Source of the DNA: Streptomyces sp. NBC_00448
GTDB taxonomy: Bacteria; Actinomycetota; Actinomycetes; Streptomycetales; Streptomycetaceae
DNA: 64,000 nucleotides
Reading direction: 5' to 3'
NCBI RefSeq assembly: GCF_036014115.1
Contig: NZ_CP107913.1
Location: 1,798,001-1,862,000, forward strand
Below the pieces are notes generated by a model. It had not been told where the DNA came from, searched no databases, and saw only the letters and a list, made by a program, of their open reading frames with translations. Shown here piece after piece: positions 18,475-25,305 of this stretch. Position numbers and translations under genes: made by a program. Position 1 is the stretch's first letter. Each line of letters starts with the position of its first letter.

Positions 18475-19680
18475 TCACGCCATGGTCAGCGCGTCCTGCC
18501 ATGCGGTGCGGTCGGCCACGGCGGTACGCCACCGGCGCAGGGTGCGCGGCGGGATGCCGATCGCCAGCACCCCCGTCAACGTCTCACCGGAGCGGTAGGC
18601 GACGAGGAAGCGGCCGTCCGTGGGGTCGCCCTCCACCACCTGCGCCTGGCTGCTGCCGCGCAGCATGCCGTACGCCTGGATCTTGACGTCGTACTGGTCG
18701 GACCAGAAGTACGGGATCGGGGCGAAGGGCCGGCTTTCCTGCGGGTGCAGGAGGTTGCGGGCGGCGGCCATGCCCTGCTCGGCCGCGTTGGTGCGGTGCT
18801 CGATCCGCATCCGGGTGCCGAAGAGCGGGTTGAGCCATCGCGCGACGTCCCCGGCGGCGTACACACCGGGTGCGGCGGCGCTGTACTCGTCGCATTCGAC
18901 CCCGTCGGCCACGCCCAGTCCGCTGCCGCGCAGCCATTCGGTGTTGGGGAGCGAGCCGATCGCGGTGACCACGTCGTCGGCCGGGAGGACGGTTCCGTCC
19001 GCCAGCCGCACTCCGGTCACCCGGCCCTCCTCCGCGGTGATCCCCGCGACCGCCGTCGCGGTCCGCAGGTCCACGCCCTGCTCGCGGTGCACCTGCGCCA
19101 GGTGGGCGCCGACCTGGTGCCCGAGCGCGTCGGCGAGGAGCACGGCGGACGGCTCGACGAGCGTGACGGCGGCGCCCAGGGCGCGGGCGGCGGCGGACAC
19201 CTCGGTGCCGAGGAACCCGCCGCCCACCACGACCAGGCGCCGCCCGGCGGCCAGCCGGTCCCGCAGGACCACGGCGTCCTCCAGGTCACGCAGGACGTGG
19301 AGGCCGGCGGTGCCGGACGGGGCCAGGCGGCGCGGACGGACTCCGGTGCAGACGACCAGTCCGTCGTAGGCGAGTTCGGCGCCGTCCGCCAGGGTCAGCG
19401 TGCGGCCGGCCGCCGAGAGGGCCGCGGCCGGCACGCCGAGCCGCAGGACCACGTCGAGGGCGTCCAGATCGGCCGGCCCGCGCAGGGCGGTGCGCTCGAC
19501 CGGCCACTGCCCGGTGAGGACCTGCTTGGACAGCGGCGGCCGATCGTACGGAAGGTGCTTCTCCGACCCGACGAGGGTCAGGGCGCCGTCGTACCCGTCG
19601 CGGCGCAGGGTCTCGGTCGCCGCCAGCCCGGCGGCCGAGGCCCCGACGACCACCACGCGGCGCGGGGGACCGCTGGTCAC
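18475..19680 (-). CDS. FAD-dependent ferredoxin reductase
   Basis: NAD(P)H:ferredoxin reductase of 401 aa, probably the electron donor of the adjacent P450 system. The start is GTG at 19680, sharing GTGA with the ferredoxin stop. It has an N-terminal FAD-binding Rossmann motif (VVVVGASAAGLAATE), LPYDRPPLSK as in rubredoxin/ferredoxin reductases, a second NAD-binding motif (LVVVGGGFLGTEVSA), and a late FAD motif (APGVYAAGDVA). The C-terminal reductase domain contains PYFWSDQYDVKIQ, as in putidaredoxin-reductase-like enzymes. Confidence 0.92.
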   Translation of the reverse strand: MTSGPPRRVVVVGASAAGLAATETLRRDGYDGALTLVGSEKHLPYDRPPLSKQVLTGQWPVERTALRGPADLDALDVVLRLGVPAAALSAAGRTLTLADGAELAYDGLVVCTGVRPRRLAPSGTAGLHVLRDLEDAVVLRDRLAAGRRLVVVGGGFLGTEVSAAARALGAAVTLVEPSAVLLADALGHQVGAHLAQVHREQGVDLRTATAVAGITAEEGRVTGVRLADGTVLPADDVVTAIGSLPNTEWLRGSGLGVADGVECDEYSAAAPGVYAAGDVARWLNPLFGTRMRIEHRTNAAEQGMAAARNLLHPQESRPFAPIPYFWSDQYDVKIQAYGMLRGSSQAQVVEGDPTDGRFLVAYRSGETLTGVLAIGIPPRTLRRWRTAVADRTAWQDALTMA

Positions 19681-19871
19681 TCACTCACCAGCCGGATCGC
19701 CGCGGCGGGGCAGAGCGCGGCCGCCTCCTTCACGTCCTCGTACCGGTCGGCTCCCGGCCGGTCCGTCAGCATCTCCACGATGCCCTCGTCGTCCTGGTCG
19801 AACACGTCGGGCGCCGCCAGCACGCACTGCCCGGACGCCACGCACTTGGGCTGTTCCACTTCGACACGCAT
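19677..19871 (-). CDS. [3Fe-4S] ferredoxin of a P450 system
   Basis: A 64-aa electron carrier; start ATG at 19871. Cys residues in KCVASGQC and ALCP give the spacing of small actinobacterial ferredoxins that serve class I P450s, with one cluster. Gene order P450-ferredoxin-reductase, short gaps and the GTGA overlap with the reductase show a complete electron-transfer chain in one operon. Confidence 0.93.
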   Translation of the reverse strand: MRVEVEQPKCVASGQCVLAAPDVFDQDDEGIVEMLTDRPGADRYEDVKEAAALCPAAAIRLVSE

Positions 19872-19900
19872 GGGATGCCTCGCTTTCGAAAGGGCAACTG

Positions 19901-21139
19901 CTACCAGGTGACCGGGAGTTCGTAAACGCCGTAGACCAGTCCGTCGTGCTTGTAGTCCAGTTGGTCCTCGTCCACGGCCAACTCCAGCGTCCGGATGCGG
20001 GAGTAGAGGGTGCTGTAGACGACCTGGAGCTCGACCCGGGCCAGCGGCTGGCCCAGGCACTGGTGGACGCCGAAGCCGAAGGCGACGTGCTGCCGGGCGT
20101 CGCGGGTGACGTCGAGGCGGTCCGGGTCGGGGAAGACCCGCGGGTCGCGGTTGGCGGCCTCGCCGGCCAGGATGACGCCGTCGCCGGCGCGGATCACCTC
20201 GCCGTCGATCTCGATGTCCTCAAGCGCCACGCGGCGGCGCCCGGAGTGCGCGATGGTGAGGTAGCGCAGCAGTTCCTCCACCGCCGCGGCGACCACCTTG
20301 GGGTCGTCGGTGTCGCGCAGCAGGGCGAGTTGGTCCGGGTGCCGCAGCAGCGCGACCGTGCCGAGCGCGATCATGTTCGCCGTCGTCTCGTGCCCCGCGC
20401 TGAGCAGGAGGACACCCATCTGCGCCGCCTCGCGCCGCGTCATCTGCCCGGCGTCCACGCGCTGCCCGGCGAGCGTGGAGAGCAGGTCCTCGCCGGGCCG
20501 GGCCTGCTTGTCGCCCAGGAGGTCGTCCAGGTAGTCGACGAGGGCGTTCTGCGCGGCGACGACCTCCTCGGGCGTCGAGGTGCGGCGGACGATGACCCTG
20601 GTGTTGCGCTGGAAGAAGTCGTGGTCGTCGTACGGCACTCCGAGCAGTTCACAGATGACCAGGCTGGGCACCGGCGTCGCGAACGCCTCGACGAGGTCGA
20701 CCGGCCGCGGACCGTCGAGCAGGCGGTCGATCAGCCCGTCGACGATGGTCTGCACGGACCATCGCAGCGCCTCGACGTTCTTGATGGCGAAGGGAGCGGT
20801 CACCATGCGCCGCAGCCGCGCGTGCTCCGGGTCGTCCATCGTGAGGAAGGTCCGCCGGATCTGGTCGCCGGCCCGACCCGCCGCGTTGCGGTACGGATAG
20901 CCGGGGTTCGTGGTGTCGGCGCTCAGCCGCGCATCGCCGAGCAGGGCGCGCATGTGGTCGTACCGGGTGACGAGCCAGGGGCTGGTGCCGTCCCAGATGC
21001 GCACCCGGGCGAGCGGCTTCTGCTCTTGCAGGGTCAGCAGTGCGGGCGGCGGGTCGAAGGGACACCCGGCCGCTCGGGGCATCGGGTAGTCGGGGTGTTC
21101 GAGGTGTTCGGACGGCGTGACCGTCGAGATCTCGGCCAT
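19901..21139 (-). CDS. Cytochrome P450 (CYP105-like)
   Basis: Haem monooxygenase of 412 aa. The start is ATG at 21139, behind GAGGAGG; GTG at 21166 is less likely. It has the I-helix motif AGHETTANM, the ExxR motif EELLRY, and the haem-binding FGFGVHQCLGQPLAR with Cys361. The opening (CPFDPPP) and the haem region resemble the CYP105 family, which oxidises diverse foreign and secondary metabolites. The substrate is unknown and no biosynthetic cluster surrounds it. A palindrome 36 bases upstream and a TetR gene next to it suggest repression that is lifted by a ligand. Confidence 0.93.
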   Translation of the reverse strand: MAEISTVTPSEHLEHPDYPMPRAAGCPFDPPPALLTLQEQKPLARVRIWDGTSPWLVTRYDHMRALLGDARLSADTTNPGYPYRNAAGRAGDQIRRTFLTMDDPEHARLRRMVTAPFAIKNVEALRWSVQTIVDGLIDRLLDGPRPVDLVEAFATPVPSLVICELLGVPYDDHDFFQRNTRVIVRRTSTPEEVVAAQNALVDYLDDLLGDKQARPGEDLLSTLAGQRVDAGQMTRREAAQMGVLLLSAGHETTANMIALGTVALLRHPDQLALLRDTDDPKVVAAAVEELLRYLTIAHSGRRRVALEDIEIDGEVIRAGDGVILAGEAANRDPRVFPDPDRLDVTRDARQHVAFGFGVHQCLGQPLARVELQVVYSTLYSRIRTLELAVDEDQLDYKHDGLVYGVYELPVTW

Positions 21140-21174
21140 ACGTGCCTCCTCGGCAGGAGTGGCCACCCAACATC

Positions 21175-21189
21175 CCTAACGGCGTTAGG
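21175..21189. promoter_or_regulatory. TetR operator upstream of the P450 operon
   Basis: CCTAAC-GGC-GTTAGG is a perfect 6+3+6 inverted repeat of TetR type, 36 bases upstream of the P450 start and between it and the TetR gene. It is the likely binding site of that TetR protein. Confidence 0.75.
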
Positions 21190-21251
21190 TGCCATGGGCA
21201 ACGATATCGACACCGTGCGTCACATCAACACCACGCAGGGCACCGTCGTCG

Positions 21252-21869
21252 CTATTCGGCCATCACACGGTCGAGCAGGTCGTCCGCCCGGTGCGCGATG
21301 CTCTCCAGGTCCGCCTCGAAGGGCAGGGCCATCGTGATGGCCACGATCCCGTGCAGGGCGGACCACAGCAGCAGCGCGTCCTTGCGGTCCCGCTCCGCAC
21401 CTGGCCGGGCGGTGCGGCAGGCGGCCACCGCGTCCTGCCACACCCCGTACAGCAGCCACACCGGGTGCTGCGGGGACTGCTCGCGGGGCGCCGTGACCCG
21501 CTCCAGACCGAACATCAGCCGGTAGCGCGTCGGGTTCTCCAGCGCGAACCCGCAGTACCGGTGGGCCATCGCGCGCAGCGCCGCCGGCGGCCCGGAGTGC
21601 TCCTGCCGGTCCCACGTCGCGTGCAGGTCGGCGACCAGCGTCTCGTACGCCTGCTGCGTCACGGCCGCCACCAGGTCGGAACGGTCCTTGAAGTGCAGGT
21701 AGATGCTGGGGGCGGAGATCCCGACCTCCCTGGCGACCGCGCGCAGCGACACCGCGTCCTCGCGCCCGGCCGCCGCCAGCAGCCGCGCCGCCGCCGACAG
21801 GATCTCCGTCTTCAGCGCGGCCCCCTCACCCCACTGGCTCGGTGTGCGCCGCTTGAACGTCTCCGCCAT
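21252..21869 (-). CDS. TetR family regulator
   Basis: Regulator of 205 aa. The start is ATG at 21869, with GGAAGGAG upstream. The N-terminal helix-turn-helix is typical (ILSAAARLLAAAGREDAVSLRAVAREVGISAPSIYLHFKDRSDLV, within residues 20-65). The C-terminal ligand-binding part resembles the TetR_C_13-like type with FALENPTRYRLMF. It precedes the P450 operon on the same strand, separated by a gap holding a TetR-type palindrome. It is therefore likely to repress the P450 operon, with a P450 substrate as possible inducer (inference). Confidence 0.9.
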   Translation of the reverse strand: MAETFKRRTPSQWGEGAALKTEILSAAARLLAAAGREDAVSLRAVAREVGISAPSIYLHFKDRSDLVAAVTQQAYETLVADLHATWDRQEHSGPPAALRAMAHRYCGFALENPTRYRLMFGLERVTAPREQSPQHPVWLLYGVWQDAVAACRTARPGAERDRKDALLLWSALHGIVAITMALPFEADLESIAHRADDLLDRVMAE

Positions 21870-21981
21870 CCCCGCTCCTTCCGCCGCCCTTCCCCGGAGC
21901 ATTATCGAAGCTGACCGGAACCGGACCGTCCCCCGCGACGCACCCTTGCCAGGCCCGCGCCCGCGTGAACGCCTCGCCGCC

Positions 21982-22021
21982 CCAGGGCCGGGCTCTGGTC
22001 CGGGCCCTGATCCGGCCCTGG
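21982..22021. terminator. Possible terminator after the PH-domain operon
   Basis: CCAGGGCCGG and its complement CCGGCCCTGG form a 10-bp stem around a 20-nt loop, 8 bases beyond the stop codon at 22029 on the minus strand. The long loop contains further self-complementary sequence. Confidence 0.5.
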
Positions 22022-22028
22022 TCGGGGC

Positions 22029-22676
22029 CTAGTCCGGGACGGGCACGGACGAGGGGCGGAAGATCCGTTCGCGGGTGAACCAGCCGAGCGCGCCGCAGGC
22101 GACGAAGAGCAGCGAGCCGACCAGCATGCACCAGAAGCCGAAGTCGACGTGGACGGCGTACGCCATGTCCCGGCGGCCGGGGTCGGTGCCGCCGATGGCG
22201 AAGACGGTGAGGTGGGTCGGTACGGCCGCGCGGCTGATCCCGAGCAGGATGAGGGCAGCCAGGCCGATCAGCCCGCCGGGGCCGGCGCCCTCGCCCGGGT
22301 CACCGTCGTCCTGGGGAGCGGAGTCCGCCGAGGAGGCGGGGGACGTGGGGGACGCGGGAGACGCTGGGGACGCGGCCGAAGCCACCGGAGCCGTCCGATC
22401 CGCCGGGCGGGAGCCGCCGCGCCGCCAGTCGGACAGCGCAGGGACCCGCCACCAGCCGCGCAGCGCCCCGAACCAGCGCCCGCCCTCCAGCAGCATGAAC
22501 ACCGGCCCGAGCGCCCCCAGCCAGTGGACCGAGAACGCGCCGTAGCCATGGCCACCGGTACCGAGTGGCGCCCCGCTCGGCGGCACCGTGCTGAACCAGT
22601 GGGTGACCAGCCCGAGGAAGCCGGCCACCCCGCCCACCACGAAGCCCCAACTCCACCACGGAAGACGGCGGTTCAT
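22029..22676 (-). CDS. Membrane protein of unknown function
   Basis: A 215-aa protein with about four hydrophobic segments (near residues 8-28, 50-70, 140-160 and 180-200). Between the middle ones is a Ser/Ala/Pro low-complexity loop made of repeats of SPA(S/T). Its ATG overlaps the stop of the gene upstream by four bases (ATGA), so the two proteins are made together. No catalytic motif is seen. The protein may act with the PH-domain-like partner at the membrane. Confidence 0.75.
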   Translation of the reverse strand: MNRRLPWWSWGFVVGGVAGFLGLVTHWFSTVPPSGAPLGTGGHGYGAFSVHWLGALGPVFMLLEGGRWFGALRGWWRVPALSDWRRGGSRPADRTAPVASAASPASPASPTSPASSADSAPQDDGDPGEGAGPGGLIGLAALILLGISRAAVPTHLTVFAIGGTDPGRRDMAYAVHVDFGFWCMLVGSLLFVACGALGWFTRERIFRPSSVPVPD

Positions 22677-23626
22677 CGGGCGCCCTTTTCGCGCTCGGCC
22701 GCTGCGGAGACGGGCGCGCGCACCGCGGCCCTGGTCCCCGCGGGCCCCACCGCACCGGGCGCCACCGCTCCCGACGGCTCCTCCTCCGCCGGCAGCGTCC
22801 CCGCCGTCACCCCCCAGTGCGCGGGCACCACCTCGCGCGCCGCGGCCAGGAACGCCGCCGCGCGATCGGCCGCCGCCGGGCCCTCGAAGAAGAAGCTGAC
22901 GAAGTCCGGTTCGCGCAACGTGGTGTCCGCCCCGCCGTTCGCCTCGGCCAGTTCCGGCAACGTACGGGCCAGCAAAGGCCGTTCCTCCGCGGAGACCCCC
23001 GCGCCGTGCCGTACGGCCACCGCATGGGTGCCGCGCAGGTCCATCGCGACGGCCGCGGTCAGCGCCCGGGCGCTGAACCGCGGGGTGCGGAACTCCCACG
23101 GCTTCATCGCCGGAGGAGGGAAGCCGTGCCTCTCCAACTCCTTGAGGATCAGGCGCCGTTGGTGGTCGCCCTTGCTCTCGCCGTCGTCGTCGAGGGTCGC
23201 CAGCGCCATCAACACCGGTCCCCCGCAGTAGTCCTGGCGCTGCACCTGGGTCAGGAACCGGCCCAGCGGAGGTTCCTGCCCCCGCAGCACCAGCCGCAAC
23301 TGGTACGTGGAAGGGGTGTTCGCGGTGCCCGACCCGCGCTCGGAGTAGACCAGGCCGGCGATGTCCGCCCAGGGGAAGCGCCGGCGGCGCACCACCCGCT
23401 GGATGGTGACGCCCTGGTCGTCGAAGACCAGCTTCACCAGGAACCGCATCTGGAGCCAGTGGAAGACCACCACCGACCCCAGCACCGCCAACGCCCACCA
23501 GCCGCGCACGTCCGTGTGCGTGGAGAACGCCACCACCGCGTACACGACGACGAAGTACCCGAGGTCGATGCCGAGCGCCCTCGAATGCTCCTCAAGCAGC
23601 GGACTGAGCCGCACCGTAGTGGCCAT
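22673..23626 (-). CDS. PH-domain-like membrane protein of unknown function
   Basis: A 317-aa protein starting at ATG 23626. Two hydrophobic segments near residues 22-60 are followed by a region resembling bacterial PH domains (FDDQGVTIQRVVRRRRFPWADIAGLVYSE, of which the Trp-Ala-Asp-Ile step is typical). A longer Ala-rich soluble part follows. It is the first gene of a two-gene unit with the membrane protein at 22029. I do not know its role, and no enzyme motif is visible. Confidence 0.7.
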   Translation of the reverse strand: MATTVRLSPLLEEHSRALGIDLGYFVVVYAVVAFSTHTDVRGWWALAVLGSVVVFHWLQMRFLVKLVFDDQGVTIQRVVRRRRFPWADIAGLVYSERGSGTANTPSTYQLRLVLRGQEPPLGRFLTQVQRQDYCGGPVLMALATLDDDGESKGDHQRRLILKELERHGFPPPAMKPWEFRTPRFSARALTAAVAMDLRGTHAVAVRHGAGVSAEERPLLARTLPELAEANGGADTTLREPDFVSFFFEGPAAADRAAAFLAAAREVVPAHWGVTAGTLPAEEEPSGAVAPGAVGPAGTRAAVRAPVSAAAEREKGAR

Positions 23627-23763
23627 GCGCCAGAACCTACGCGAACCCCGCGGGCCCGCGGGCCCGATCCGCGCGAGTCACCGGCCCCCGGCGACGAAGC
23701 CGGGGGGCCCGCCCGCAACCCGAGTGACGGGGGCGAGAACAGGGCCGCCCGGGGCGCGAGTTG

Positions 23764-25017
23764 CTACCGGGCCCGGCCCGGGGCGCCCACCGACGTCGGC
23801 AGGACCTGCTCCGGTGTGCGCAGCCCTCCCCCGCTCCGCCCGGTCGGCGTGCCGCGGCCGCGCTGCTTGATGCGCCGGCACGGCTCCTCCACGAGGAAGT
23901 AGGAGGCCAGCGCCATGATGAAGGTGGCGAGCAGCGTGGAGGGGAAGAGCATGCGCTGGACACCCAGGTCGCTCAGCAGGTGCATCAGCGGGTAGTGCCA
24001 CAGGTAGAGCCCGTAGCTGAGGTTGCGGCCGATCCAGGCGAGCGGGGCGAGCGAGAGCACCTTGTTCAGCGGCGAGCCCGGCAGGAGTTCCAGCGAGGTC
24101 AGCAGCACCACCGCGAGCAGCGCGGTGACGAGGAAGCCGACGGTGTACTCCGGCGCGATCCACCCGCTGTCGCCGGTGATCTGCAGCTGCCAGGCCATCA
24201 GGCCCAGCAGCGCGAACGCGGGCACCCACAGCCGCGCCGACCAGGTCCGCATCGTCTCCCGCCAGGGGTCGTCCGGGGCGAGCCGGGCGAGCACGATCGC
24301 CAGCACCGCACCGGCCAGCAGCTGGTCGGCGCGGGTGTCGGGCCCGTTGTAGATGCGGTGCGCGGCCTCGGCGTTCCACAGGTGGAAGCGCCACAGCACG
24401 GGCAGCAGCGTGAGCACGGCCGCGGCGATCAGCACCGTACGGGCCCTGAGCCGGCGCAGCAGCAGGAGGAGCACCGGCGGCCACAGCAGGTAGAACTGCT
24501 CCTCGACGCCGAGCGACCAGGTGTGCCCGAGGGGGGCGGTCACACCGGTGTAGGCGCCGGACTGGGCCGCGCGGACCAGGTTGACCAGCGAGAACGCGGC
24601 CAGCAGGGCCGCCGACACGCCGTGCCGGAAGGACTGCACCGGCGCGAAGCTCAGCAGCGCGGTCACGGCGCAGACCACCAGGAGCGCGGGCACCAGCCGC
24701 AGCCAGCGGCGGCGGTAGAACTGCCGCAGGCTGATGTCGCCGGTCCTGGCGAACTCCGCGATGAGCAGCCGGGTGATCACGAAACCGCTGATGGTGTAGA
24801 AGACGTCCACACCGATGGAGCCACCGGGCAGCTTGTCCGGGTTGAAGTGGTAGACGATGACGAGCATCACGGCCAGCGTGCGCAGCCCGTCGATGCCGTT
24901 GACCCGCTTGCCGGGGGTCCTGACCGCCGAGGGAAAGGGCGCGGTCTCCGGTCCTCTTGTTGCCGCCTCTCGTTGGCCGCTGTCCTGGCGCGTGCTGGTG
25001 GGGGGTTGACTGCTCAC
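23764..25017 (-). CDS. Acyltransferase 3 family membrane protein (OafA/YrhL-like)
   Basis: Integral membrane O-acyltransferase of 417 aa that probably acylates a cell-wall or secreted glycan; acceptor unknown. The start is GTG at 25017. The family entry GIDGLRTLAVMLVIVYHF contains the conserved His, followed by GVDVFYTISGFVITRLL and HTWSLGVEEQFYLLWP. About ten hydrophobic segments follow, ending in FLVEEPCRRI, the usual end of the domain. No SGNH hydrolase domain is fused. It stands alone. The 288 bases upstream contain an AT-rich stretch near 25035-25110 that probably holds its promoter. Confidence 0.9.
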   Translation of the reverse strand: MSSQPPTSTRQDSGQREAATRGPETAPFPSAVRTPGKRVNGIDGLRTLAVMLVIVYHFNPDKLPGGSIGVDVFYTISGFVITRLLIAEFARTGDISLRQFYRRRWLRLVPALLVVCAVTALLSFAPVQSFRHGVSAALLAAFSLVNLVRAAQSGAYTGVTAPLGHTWSLGVEEQFYLLWPPVLLLLLRRLRARTVLIAAAVLTLLPVLWRFHLWNAEAAHRIYNGPDTRADQLLAGAVLAIVLARLAPDDPWRETMRTWSARLWVPAFALLGLMAWQLQITGDSGWIAPEYTVGFLVTALLAVVLLTSLELLPGSPLNKVLSLAPLAWIGRNLSYGLYLWHYPLMHLLSDLGVQRMLFPSTLLATFIMALASYFLVEEPCRRIKQRGRGTPTGRSGGGLRTPEQVLPTSVGAPGRAR

Positions 25018-25305
25018 GCAGGTACCGCTTCCCTGCTATCGCTGATTGATGGCAAATACATTCGCCTCAGCCAAGCAGTGTTCTGGTAAACGCCCCATAA
25101 AACGGAACCGTGTTCTCACACGATCCGCACAGCTCAGAGCCGGTGGCACGCGCCGAGTGGCAGGTCACGGCGGCGTCCTGGAAACCCGTTGCGGACCCAA
25201 GTCGCGGCAGGCCGCCGGGGAGTTGGCGAGGACTCGCCGGACGGCAGCGGCGGACCGGCCCGGATCGGGCGGCCCGCCGCTGCCGTCAACGCGGCGTGGC
25301 GAAGT

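Noticed and set aside
15874-19911. Plus-strand open frame of over 1300 codons
   Set aside because: It runs antisense to the ABC ATPase, PadR, reductase and ferredoxin genes and shows no domain.
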